A model generated the notes under the pieces. It saw only the letters and a program-made list of their open reading frames with translations, searched no databases and had not been told where the DNA came from. A DNA stretch of 64,000 nucleotides, taken from assembly GCF_017312725.1 (NCBI RefSeq), contig NZ_BOPO01000073.1, positions 1 through 64,000 on the forward strand, written 5' to 3'. Origin of the DNA: Actinocatenispora comari (GTDB lineage: Bacteria > Actinomycetota > Actinomycetes > Mycobacteriales > Micromonosporaceae). Made by a program: the position numbers and the translations under genes. Shown here one piece after another: positions 1-7,287 of the stretch. Every line of letters starts with the position of its first letter. Position 1 is the first letter of the stretch.

Positions 1-583
1 GGCCGGCGCGCCCCCCGCGCCGACCGCCACCGCGCCACCATCGCCGGCGCCGGCGGCCGCCGCCCCGCTGCCGCCGTCCACACCGGTACGCATCGACGTC
101 ACGCGGGCGCGCATCCACGCGCCGATCATCGCCACCGGGCTGGACGCGGACGACACCGTCGCGGTGCCGCCGATCGACCACCCGTACCTGACCGGCTGGT
201 ACGACCGGAGCGTGACGCCGGGGCAGACCGGTGCCGCCGTGCTGCTCGGCCACGTCGACTCGCACCGCACCGGGCCCGCCGTCTTCTACTACCTCGGCAC
301 GCTCACCCGCGGCGACACCATCGAGGTCACCCGGGCCGACCACCGGGTCGCGGTGTTCACCGTCGACGGCGTCGCCGGGTACCCGAAGACCGAGTTCCCG
401 GCGACCGCGGTGTACGGCCCGACGACCGGGCCGAGCCTGCGCCTGGTGACCTGTGGCGGCGCGTTCGACGAGCACAGCGACAGCTACGAGCGCAACGTGG
501 TGGTGTTCGCGAGCCTGTCCTCGTCGCACCGGGAGACCGGCGCGGAGGCGGCCCGGCCGCTGGTGACCGGGCCGCCGAGGTAG
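1..583 (+). CDS. Class E/F-type sortase, 5'-truncated by the window edge
   Basis: A sortase transpeptidase cleaves a C-terminal sorting signal and joins the protein to the cell wall or to another protein. The reading frame is open from base 2, so the start lies outside the window. What is visible is a Pro/Ala-rich linker (about bases 2-90) and then the sortase beta barrel. The catalytic triad is seen as His in LLGHVDS (codon 251-253), Cys in LVTCGG (452-454) and Arg in YERNVVVFA (491-493). The TCGG context and short barrel resemble the actinobacterial class F/E sortases rather than class A or B. The N-terminal membrane anchor is not visible. The gene converges on the ABC permease gene with 7 nt between them. 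An LPVTG protein encoded at 7288-8340 is a possible substrate (inference). The family call is firm; the class is less so. Confidence 0.85.
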   Translation, partial: AGAPPAPTATAPPSPAPAAAAPLPPSTPVRIDVTRARIHAPIIATGLDADDTVAVPPIDHPYLTGWYDRSVTPGQTGAAVLLGHVDSHRTGPAVFYYLGTLTRGDTIEVTRADHRVAVFTVDGVAGYPKTEFPATAVYGPTTGPSLRLVTCGGAFDEHSDSYERNVVVFASLSSSHRETGAEAARPLVTGPPR

Positions 584-590
584 GGCCCGG

Positions 591-1445
591 TCAGCCCTTC
601 ACCGCGGTCGAGGTGAGCGACTGCACGAACGTGCGCTGCGCCAGCAGGAACGCCACCAGTACCGGCAGGATCGTGATCACGTTGCCGGCCATCACCGCCG
701 GCCACTCGGTGCGGTGCTGGCCCTGGAAGGTCGCCAGCCCGAGTTGCAGCGTGTACTGGTGGTCCGAGGTGATCGCGATCAGCGGCCAGGTCAGGTCGTT
801 CCAGGTGGTCAGGAACGTCAGCGCGGCGACGGTGGCGAGCGCCGGCCGGGCCAGCGGCAGGATCACCGACACCAGGGTGCGCAGCCGGGAGCAGCCGTCG
901 ATCCGGGCCGCCTCCTCCAGCTCCGGTGGCAGCCGCAGGAAGAACTGCCGCAACAGGAACACCGCGAACGGGGTGACCAGCGACGGCACGATCAGCGCGC
1001 CCAGCGTGTCGGTCAACCGCAGCCGGCTCATCAACAGGAACGTCGGGATCATGGTGATCTGGAACGGGATCACCATGGTCGCGAGCATCACCGCGAGCAG
1101 CACCCGGGAGCCGAGGAACCGGATCCGGGCGAACGCGTAGCCGGCGAGCGAGCCGAACACCAGGTTGGCCAGGACGGCGACGATCGCGACGATCGCGGTG
1201 TTGGCGAACCAGCGCGGGAACAGCGCGTTGCGCAGCACGTAGAGGTAGCCGTCCAGGTGGATGCCGTGCGGGAACAGCGCGGGCGGGAACCGGTTGATCT
1301 CCGCGTTGGTCATGAACGAGCTGGCGAGCAGCCACAGCAGCGGCAGCGCGAACCCCATCGACAGCGGGGCGAGCAGCAGGTGCCAGCCGCTGAACGGCAG
1401 CCTCCGGCCGCGGCCCGGCCGGCGAACGGTGTCGGCGGTCGTCAT
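591..1445 (-). CDS. Carbohydrate ABC transporter permease (MalG/UgpE type)
   Basis: Inner-membrane permease of a CUT1-type sugar importer, 284 aa, the normal length for MalG-like subunits. It has an N-terminal membrane segment (FALPLLWLLASSF), about six predicted segments in all, and the permease EAA loop (EEAARIDGCS near residue 177) that docks the ATPase. The start ATG lies 4 nt before the stop of the upstream permease gene in transcription order, so the two are probably translationally coupled. It is the last gene of the operon read from about 7108. No ATPase gene is in the window, as expected in actinobacteria where one shared MsiK-type ATPase serves many CUT1 importers (established knowledge; not shown here). 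The substrate is unknown but is probably a galactoside or amino-sugar oligosaccharide, given the neighbours. Confidence 0.93.
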   Translation of the reverse strand: MTTADTVRRPGRGRRLPFSGWHLLLAPLSMGFALPLLWLLASSFMTNAEINRFPPALFPHGIHLDGYLYVLRNALFPRWFANTAIVAIVAVLANLVFGSLAGYAFARIRFLGSRVLLAVMLATMVIPFQITMIPTFLLMSRLRLTDTLGALIVPSLVTPFAVFLLRQFFLRLPPELEEAARIDGCSRLRTLVSVILPLARPALATVAALTFLTTWNDLTWPLIAITSDHQYTLQLGLATFQGQHRTEWPAVMAGNVITILPVLVAFLLAQRTFVQSLTSTAVKG

Positions 1446-1449
1446 GTCC

Positions 1450-2385
1450 TCACGCCTTTCGGATCCGTTGGTAGAGCCGCAGCAGCAGGCTCGCGGCGAG
1501 CAGCACGGCGGCGAGCAGGTAGGCCGCGGCCGCCCCGTACCCGGCCTGGAACAGTTGGAACGCCTGGTCCCAGACGAAGTACACGATGACCACGGTGGAG
1601 CCGAGCGGTCCGCCCTTCGTGGTGACGTACACCAGGTCGAACACCTGCAGCGCCTGGATCGTCTGCCACACCACCAGGAACACCAGCACCGGCCGCAGCG
1701 TCGGGAGTACCACGTGGCGCAGCACCGCGCCGCGGCCGGCGCCGTCCACGATCGCCGCCTCGCGCAGCTCCGGCGGGATGTCCTGCAGCGCGGCCAGCAG
1801 GATGATGACGCAGAACCCGACGCCGCTCCACAACCCGATCGCCACCAGCAACGGGAGCGCCTCGTTCGGGTCGGCGAAGAACCCCTGGGTGGGCAGCCCG
1901 ATCCGGGCCAGCAGCGAGTTGGCGATGCCGAACTGGGCGTCGAACACGAACGAGAACAGCACCCCCTGGGATGCCGCCGACACCACGAACGGCACGAAGA
2001 TCAGCGTGCGGTACAGCCCGATCAGCCGGATCCGGCGGTTGAGCGCCAGCGCGAGGCCGAGCCCGCCGACGATCGACAGCGGTACGAACAGGGCGGTGTA
2101 GAGCAGCGTGTGCTCCACCGCGCGGCGAAACGTCGGGTCGGTCGCGAGTACCTCGTAGTTGTGCCAGCCGAGCCAGCGGGCCGGGGTGACGAGGTCGGCG
2201 GACTGGAACGACAGCAGCAGCGACCAGATCATCGGCCCGATGGACAGGCCGAGGATGATCACCACCGCCGGCGCGACGAACAGCCACGCGGTCGGCGTGC
2301 CGCCGACCCGGCTGCGGTCGCGCCGGGTGCGCCGCACCGTGGCCGTCTCCCGGGCGCGGTACCCGACCGCGAACGTCTTCGCCAT
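1450..2385 (-). CDS. Carbohydrate ABC transporter permease (MalF/UgpA type)
   Basis: Partner permease of the same CUT1 importer, 311 aa. The open frame continues far upstream, but the start MAKTFAVGYRARE at 2385 is preceded by GGAG about 7 nt away, and the first transmembrane segment (TAWLFVAPAVVIILGL) follows about 30 residues later, as is usual. An EAA loop (ELREAAIVDGAGRG) is visible near residue 205. It lies between the binding-protein gene (77 nt upstream) and the second permease gene (4 nt downstream), giving the conventional order of binding protein, then two permeases. The longer alternative product would fuse out-of-frame sequence of the binding-protein gene and is rejected. Confidence 0.93.
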   Translation of the reverse strand: MAKTFAVGYRARETATVRRTRRDRSRVGGTPTAWLFVAPAVVIILGLSIGPMIWSLLLSFQSADLVTPARWLGWHNYEVLATDPTFRRAVEHTLLYTALFVPLSIVGGLGLALALNRRIRLIGLYRTLIFVPFVVSAASQGVLFSFVFDAQFGIANSLLARIGLPTQGFFADPNEALPLLVAIGLWSGVGFCVIILLAALQDIPPELREAAIVDGAGRGAVLRHVVLPTLRPVLVFLVVWQTIQALQVFDLVYVTTKGGPLGSTVVIVYFVWDQAFQLFQAGYGAAAAYLLAAVLLAASLLLRLYQRIRKA

Positions 2386-2462
2386 GCTGCGCTCCGTTTC
2401 TCCGGGCTCGACTGCCGGGAGCCGCCGGTACGAGGGCCGCCGGCACCTGCCCGGGAGTAGCT

Positions 2463-3755
2463 CTACAGGCTCGACGCGAGGGCGGTACGGGCGGCGGCGA
2501 GCGCGCCGGACAGCGCCGCGTCCGGGGTTGCGTGGCCGAGCAGCACCGACACGATCGCCTCGCCGACGGCGCGGGAGATCTGCGGGTAGGCCCGGATCGT
2601 CGGCCGGACCCGGGCGGTGGTGAGCGCGTCCACGAACACCTGCAGCCCCGGGGTACCGGCCACGGTGTGCCGCCAGGCGGGTTGCCGCGCGGTGGATCGA
2701 CGCAGCGGCAGGCTGCCGGCGCTGGCGTCCCACCGGACGTCCTGTTTCGGCGCGGTCAGCCAGCGGGCGAACTCCACCGCCGCGGCGGCCCGGTCCCGGC
2801 CGTTGTCGAAGATCACCCAGTTGTCCGGGCCGGAGATCGTCAGTGGCCGGCCGGTGTAGGTCGGCATCGGAACCACGCCGTAGTCCAGCTTCGCCTCCCG
2901 TACCTGCGGCAGCTGCCACGGCCCGGTCGGCACCATCGCCATCGATCCGCCCAGGAACACCTGGTAGAGCTGGTCGCTGCCGGTCTGCGTGTCGATGTAG
3001 ACCGACCGGTCGGCGGCCAGCCGCGCCACCGTGTCCAGCGCCCGCAGCCCGCTGGTGCCACCGAAGGCGGGCCGACCGTGCCGGGCGACGTCGCCGCCGA
3101 GATCCCAGACCATCGGCCAGATTCGCCAGACGGTGTCCTCGTCGCCCACCGCCGGCCAGCCGGTACCGAACACGCCGCGGTGCCGGTCGGTCAGCTGTCG
3201 CGCCGCGGTGGTGAAGTCCGCCCAGCTCCACCCGGGACGCGGTGGTTCGACCCCGGACCGCGCGAACAGCTTCTTGTTGTAGACCACGCACAGCGAGTCC
3301 AGCAGTGCCGGCATCGCCCGTACCCGGCCGTCCACGCTGGCCGCCGCCCGCGCCGGCGGCCAGCGGTCCGCCCAGCCGAAGGCGGGATCGCGGGCCTGTT
3401 CGGTCAGGTCCAGCACCTTGTCGCTGCGGGCCAGGTTGGCGAGGTTGGAACCGAACACGTACGCGAGGTCCGGGTAGCTACCGGCAGCGAGGGCGGCCAT
3501 CACCTTCTGCAGCATGCCGTCGGCGAGCACTCCCCCGCTGCTGGCCCGCACCCGGATGTGCGGGTGGGTCCGGTTGAACTCGGCGACGAGCCGCTCCACC
3601 GTCGCCTTCGCCACGTCGTTCTGCCCGTGCCACAGCACGATCGTGGTGACTCCGTGCACCGTGCCGCCGGTACCGCCGCAGCCGGCCAGTGCCGTCGCGG
3701 CCGCGGCGGTGGCGCCGAGCAGTACCCCGCGCCGGGTGGTCTCGCCTCGCAACAC
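2463..3755 (-). CDS. Sugar ABC transporter substrate-binding lipoprotein, Tat-exported
   Basis: Extracellular solute-binding protein (family 1, MalE-like), 430 aa, which captures the sugar outside the membrane and delivers it to the two permeases downstream. The N-terminus carries a twin-arginine pair (TTRRGVLL, Arg8-Arg9), a hydrophobic stretch and a lipobox LAGC with the lipidated Cys at residue 26. It should therefore be folded before export and anchored as a lipoprotein. The mature part has the family features: TTIVLWHG at the start, a hinge segment GGSMAMVPTGPW near the middle and a C-terminal helical lobe. The start is 9 nt after the kinase stop, consistent with one operon. Confidence 0.93.
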   Translation of the reverse strand: MLRGETTRRGVLLGATAAAATALAGCGGTGGTVHGVTTIVLWHGQNDVAKATVERLVAEFNRTHPHIRVRASSGGVLADGMLQKVMAALAAGSYPDLAYVFGSNLANLARSDKVLDLTEQARDPAFGWADRWPPARAAASVDGRVRAMPALLDSLCVVYNKKLFARSGVEPPRPGWSWADFTTAARQLTDRHRGVFGTGWPAVGDEDTVWRIWPMVWDLGGDVARHGRPAFGGTSGLRALDTVARLAADRSVYIDTQTGSDQLYQVFLGGSMAMVPTGPWQLPQVREAKLDYGVVPMPTYTGRPLTISGPDNWVIFDNGRDRAAAAVEFARWLTAPKQDVRWDASAGSLPLRRSTARQPAWRHTVAGTPGLQVFVDALTTARVRPTIRAYPQISRAVGEAIVSVLLGHATPDAALSGALAAARTALASSL

Positions 3756-3764
3756 GTCGGCCTC

Positions 3765-4775
3765 CTAGGCGATCCGCGCCGTACCGGCGGTGGCCGCGGC
3801 GGCGCCGGCCACCGTGTCGGCCTCGGTCAGGGTGGGTTGTCCGGCGGTGCCGCCGGGTGCTCGGGTGGACAGCGCACCGCAGGCGACCGCGAGTCGCAGG
3901 CAGTCGGCGAGCGGTCGACCGCCGAGCCGGCCGGCGAGGAAGCCGGCGGTGAGGCTGTCTCCGGCGCCGACGCTGTCCACCGTGGCCACCGGCGGGGCCG
4001 CGGCCCGCAGGATCGTCTGCCCCGCCACGGTCAGCGCGCCCGCCGCGCCCAGCGTCACGACCGGCAGCACCCCGGTCGCGGCGAGCGCGGCCGCGGCGGA
4101 CTCCACAGTGGAGGCGTCGGCCGGGCCGGCCCGCCCCGGCGGCGGGGTGGTGCCGGCGGTCGACACCGAGGCCGCGGTGATGCGCAGCAGCTCGCGCTCG
4201 TTGGGCAGCAGCACGTCGGTGTGTGCCAGTACGTCGGGCAGGCCGGACCAGGTGTCGCGGGGATCGTCGTTGGTGTCCAGCGAGGTGGTGGCGCCCGCGG
4301 CGCGGGCGGCGGCGAACAGCGCCGGCAGGCCGCCGGCGAGCCGCGGCTGCAGGAAGTACGACGCGGCGTGCACGGCCCGGCAGTCGGCCAGCAGCCGCGC
4401 CGGCACGTCGGCCGCGGACAGCTCGTCCAGCACCCCACGGTAGGTCAGGATGGCGCGATCGGCGCCGGCGCGCAGGACCACCGACAACGGCGTGGCACCC
4501 GGCAGCACCCGTACCGCGGTGGTGTCGACGCCGGCCGCGGCCAGTTCGGCCAGCACGAACGTGCCGGCCGCGTCGTCGCCGACCACCGAGACCAGCGCGG
4601 TACGCAGCCCCAGCCGCGCCGCCCCGCACGCCGTGATGGCCGCGGAACCGCCCAGTACCAGCCGCCCGTCGCCGACCAGCTGTTCGCGCTGCCCGTACCG
4701 GACGTCGGCCGGGGCGCCGTCGACGAGCACGTCCGGGTTGGCGTCGCCGACCACGACCAGATCCACTGCGGTCAT
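3765..4775 (-). CDS. PfkB-family carbohydrate kinase
   Basis: Ribokinase/PfkB-superfamily sugar or nucleoside kinase, 336 aa, using ATP to phosphorylate a sugar alcohol group in the cytoplasm. The PfkB signatures are present: the N-terminal sugar-binding stretch with LGGSAAITACGAARLG, and the C-terminal DSVGAGDSLTAGF, whose Asp (about residue 272) is the catalytic base in this family. Its start codon overlaps the stop of the GH4 gene (ATGA), so translation is probably coupled. In context it would phosphorylate the monosaccharide freed by the GH114 and GH4 enzymes after import. Galactose, galactosamine or tagatose-type substrates are reasonable guesses, but the sequence alone does not decide this. 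Confidence 0.9.
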   Translation of the reverse strand: MTAVDLVVVGDANPDVLVDGAPADVRYGQREQLVGDGRLVLGGSAAITACGAARLGLRTALVSVVGDDAAGTFVLAELAAAGVDTTAVRVLPGATPLSVVLRAGADRAILTYRGVLDELSAADVPARLLADCRAVHAASYFLQPRLAGGLPALFAAARAAGATTSLDTNDDPRDTWSGLPDVLAHTDVLLPNERELLRITAASVSTAGTTPPPGRAGPADASTVESAAAALAATGVLPVVTLGAAGALTVAGQTILRAAAPPVATVDSVGAGDSLTAGFLAGRLGGRPLADCLRLAVACGALSTRAPGGTAGQPTLTEADTVAGAAAATAGTARIA

Positions 4776-6076
4776 GGCGACACCCGGGCGCGCAGCGGGG
4801 GCGGCAGCAGGTCACCGTGCGCCGCGGTCAGCTCGCCGCACAGCAGCCAGATCTCGTCGGGTGTCAGCGTCGCGGCGGTGTTCGGGTCGGCCAGCGCGGC
4901 CTGCCGCACCAGCCGCGGATCACCGGTCAGCCCGGCCGCCACGGTCAGCTCCACCACGCTCGCGTACGACCGGTTGACGGCGGCGCAGGCGATCGGCAGG
5001 CTGCCGGCCGGTTCCGGATGCACCCCGGTGGCGTCCACGGTGGCCGGTACCTCCACCGCGACCGTGCCCGGCAGGTTGTCGATCAGCCCGGCGTTGGGCA
5101 CGTTGACCACGATCCGGCGCGGGGTGCCGGTGACGATGCCGTGCACGAGCTGCGGCGCGTACTCGGTGCCGTCCCGCTCCAGCGCGTCCGCCGGCAGCGC
5201 CGCCGCCTGCCTGATGTGCTGGTACTCGGCCAGGTTGTCGGCGCTGATGCGCAGGTAGTCGCCGACCGGGATGCGCAGCCGGTCGACCTCGCCGTCGTGG
5301 TGCAGGTACCACGGCACGTACTCGGCCGAGTGCTCGCTGGTCTCGGTCGGGTAGAACCCGAGCCGACGGTACATGTCCACCCGGACCCGGCGCCGCAGCT
5401 GGCCGTCGGCCGCGATCCGCCGGTCCAGCAACGGGTACAGGTCGGTGCCGTCCCGCTGCCAGGACAGCAGCCACGCCTGGTGGTTCATCCCGGCGGTCCG
5501 GTACTCGACCTCCTCGTACGGCACGTCGACCAGCTCGCACAGGCCGCGCACCGTCCAGTACACCGAGTGGCACAGCCCGACGGTCTTCAGCTCCGGCGCG
5601 ACGGCGTGCAGGTAGCCGACGTTCATCGCCATCGGGTTGGTGTAGTTGAGCAGCCAGGCGTCGGGGCAGACCGCGAGCATGTCGCGGGCGATCCCGTCCA
5701 GCACCGGGAAGGTACGCAGGCCGCGGAAGATGCCGCCGACGCCGATCGTGTCGGCGATGGTCTGCCGCAGGCCGTACCCGGCGGGGATCTCGAAGTCGCG
5801 CACCGTCGCGGCGTGCATGCCGACCTGGATGGAGTTGATCACGAAGTCGGCGCCGGCGAGTGCCGTGCGCCGGTCGTCGGTGGCGACGATGGTCGGCTTC
5901 GCGCCGAGCGCCTCGGCGATCCAGCCGGCGACCCGGCAGGCGGTGGCGAGCCGGTCGGCGTCGATGTCGTACAGCACGATCCGGGCGTCGGCGAGTTCGG
6001 CGGTGGACAGGATGTCGGTGAGCAGGTCGCGGGTGAACACGACGCTGCCGGCACCGAGGAAGACGATCGAAGGCAT
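4772..6076 (-). CDS. Glycoside hydrolase family 4 (alpha-galactosidase/MelA-like)
   Basis: GH4 enzymes are NAD+- and Mn2+-dependent glycosidases that work through a transient 3-keto intermediate in the cytoplasm. The 434-aa product has the Rossmann start MPSIVFLGAGSVVFT, the NYTNPMAM segment, and the metal-binding Cys and His in GLCHSV and MNHQAW. Start chosen: the ATG at 6076, which places the GAGS motif at residue 8 as in the family; the longer open frame upstream is a shadow of the GH114 gene. The length fits MelA-like enzymes. GH4 includes alpha-galactosidases, 6-phospho-glycosidases and galacturonidases; the sequence here looks closest to MelA, but I cannot assign the anomer with certainty. 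It lies between the secreted GH114 gene and the kinase gene. Confidence 0.9.
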   Translation of the reverse strand: MPSIVFLGAGSVVFTRDLLTDILSTAELADARIVLYDIDADRLATACRVAGWIAEALGAKPTIVATDDRRTALAGADFVINSIQVGMHAATVRDFEIPAGYGLRQTIADTIGVGGIFRGLRTFPVLDGIARDMLAVCPDAWLLNYTNPMAMNVGYLHAVAPELKTVGLCHSVYWTVRGLCELVDVPYEEVEYRTAGMNHQAWLLSWQRDGTDLYPLLDRRIAADGQLRRRVRVDMYRRLGFYPTETSEHSAEYVPWYLHHDGEVDRLRIPVGDYLRISADNLAEYQHIRQAAALPADALERDGTEYAPQLVHGIVTGTPRRIVVNVPNAGLIDNLPGTVAVEVPATVDATGVHPEPAGSLPIACAAVNRSYASVVELTVAAGLTGDPRLVRQAALADPNTAATLTPDEIWLLCGELTAAHGDLLPPPLRARVSP

Positions 6077-6113
6077 GGTTGTGCGTACTTTCTTCGGTTG
6101 CGATGAAAGAGGA

Positions 6114-6929
6114 TCAGCAGGCGTCGCGGACGTACGTGTCGGAGCCGGGCGCGGTGACGTCCCGGTCCCGCAACACCACCGACAGCTCGTCGCCCACGGT
6201 GCGGCAGGCCTTGTCGAACCCGGTCCGGTCGTACTCGACGACGAACACCTCGGCGCCGTACGCGGCGGTGTAGTCGCCGCACTCGTCGTACTCGGCGCAC
6301 TCCTCCGCGACGGCGAAGTCGAACCCGGTCCGCCGACCGACGTTCGCGATCTCGGCGGTGTTCTTCTGCCCGATGGCGAGCCCGTCCGCATGCGCCCGGG
6401 CGGTAAGCAGCCGGGCGTACGCGAGCGCATCGGCCCGGTCGAGCAGCCGCTGCGAGCGGGTCCAGGAGTCGAGGTTGTCCGGCTCCACCGCCCGGAAACC
6501 GTCCGCGGCGCAGCCGTCGATCCAACCGCCGACGAGGTCGGCCAGCGCGGCCCGCTTCGCCGCGGTCGAGGTGTCCAGCAACACCTCGCCCCAGTCGGAG
6601 TCGACCACCTCGTTGCCGTCCGCGTCGTGCAGCAGCAGGTCCTCGTGGTTCGCGCGCCACCAGGCGAGCTCACCCGGCTGGGTCTGGTAGGCGTTCACGT
6701 AGCAGATGGTGTAGACGTTCGGCGCCGGCGGCGCGGTGCGGTCCCGGGACACCACCTGCACGCCGCTCGGCGGCGGGTAGGGTGCGCCGATCTGGTAGTC
6801 GAAGCCGGTGTTGCCCGGCGGGGGCACGACATCCGGCGCGGCGCCGGCCGGCACCGTGGCAGCGAACAGCGTGGCGGCCACGACGAACGCGGCCGAGAGG
6901 GCACGACGGGTACGGAAACGGTCGATCAC
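6114..6929 (-). CDS. Secreted GH114 endo-alpha-1,4-polygalactosaminidase-like protein
   Basis: GH114 members cleave alpha-1,4-linked galactosamine polymers, such as fungal galactosaminogalactan and the Pel polysaccharide. This 271-aa protein has a Sec signal (RFRTRRALSAAFVVAATLF, then AGA-A) and a TIM-barrel with typical segments: ICYVNAYQ, the DWGEVLLD strand, FRAVEPDNLDSW with the acidic pair, and AIGQKNTAEI. Start chosen: GTG at 6929 with GGAG 7 nt upstream; this puts the signal peptide exactly at the N-terminus, whereas the longer frame adds a non-signal extension. It is first in the operon, downstream of a promoter/operator at 7041-7108, so the operon may start with extracellular attack on a polymer, followed by import and intracellular GH4 and kinase steps (inference). 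Confidence 0.87.
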   Translation of the reverse strand: MIDRFRTRRALSAAFVVAATLFAATVPAGAAPDVVPPPGNTGFDYQIGAPYPPPSGVQVVSRDRTAPPAPNVYTICYVNAYQTQPGELAWWRANHEDLLLHDADGNEVVDSDWGEVLLDTSTAAKRAALADLVGGWIDGCAADGFRAVEPDNLDSWTRSQRLLDRADALAYARLLTARAHADGLAIGQKNTAEIANVGRRTGFDFAVAEECAEYDECGDYTAAYGAEVFVVEYDRTGFDKACRTVGDELSVVLRDRDVTAPGSDTYVRDAC

Positions 6930-7040
6930 GACGACACTCCGGGCCGGTCGAGATCTGCCCCGCCTCGGGCGGCGACGCCCTGGCGACCTTGGTGCCGGCA
7001 CCGGGGAACACCGGCGTCGACTGGGCCCGATCTACCTGGT

Positions 7041-7108
7041 CGACACGACCGGTTCGGCAGCTGGTCGTGTCGAAGTGCATACAACCGCCGGTCCGCCCCC
7101 GTTGTCAA
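7041..7108 (-). promoter_or_regulatory. Promoter and operator-like inverted repeat of the GH114 operon
   Basis: On the minus strand a perfect -35 box TTGACA (7103-7108) is followed after 18 nt by TTGTAT (7079-7084), a fair -10. Directly downstream lies a perfect 10-bp inverted repeat, CGACACGACC (7041-7050) and GGTCGTGTCG (7063-7072), with a 12-bp spacer, covering the expected start of transcription. A repressor bound there would block the sugar operon. The regulator is not encoded next to it; a LacI or GntR-type protein elsewhere is the natural guess. Confidence 0.6.
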
Positions 7109-7150
7109 GAACGGCGCGGTGCCTCTCCGCCACGCCGGGGCGAAGACGGC

Positions 7151-7190
7151 GACGGCCCCGACTCCCGGTAGGCCGGGGGTCAGGGCCGTC
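7151..7190. terminator. Hairpin downstream of the LPVTG gene
   Basis: GACGGCCC (7151-7158) pairs perfectly with GGGCCGTC (7183-7190), and inside the loop CCCGG and CCGGG can extend the structure. It lies between the end of the minus-strand LPVTG gene and the promoter of the GH114 operon, where a terminator is expected. There is no U-tract, as is common in high-GC actinobacteria. Confidence 0.45.
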
Positions 7191-7195
7191 ACCGC

Positions 7196-7278
7196 GCGGC
7201 GGTACCGCCGGTGAGCCGGTACCGCGCGCGGCGGTACCGCCGGTGCGGCGGTACCGCCGGTGCGGCGGTACCGCCGGT
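7196..7278. repeat. Tandem 17-bp palindromic repeat
   Basis: Four exact copies of the 17-mer GCGGCGGTACCGCCGGT start at 7196, 7228, 7245 and 7262; a diverged 15-bp copy fills 7213-7227. Each copy contains the perfect 14-bp palindrome CGGCGGTACCGCCG, so single strands can fold into alternative hairpins. The array starts 10 bp after the stop of the LPVTG gene and could act as a terminator or mRNA-stabilising element. The copy number is likely to vary between strains. Confidence 0.85.
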
Positions 7279-7287
7279 GAACCGGTG

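Noticed and set aside
2532-5258. A 908-codon plus-strand open frame opposite the binding-protein, kinase and GH4 genes.
   Set aside because: Low-complexity Gly/Arg/Gln/Pro-rich translation without domains; the minus-strand genes have clear family signatures.
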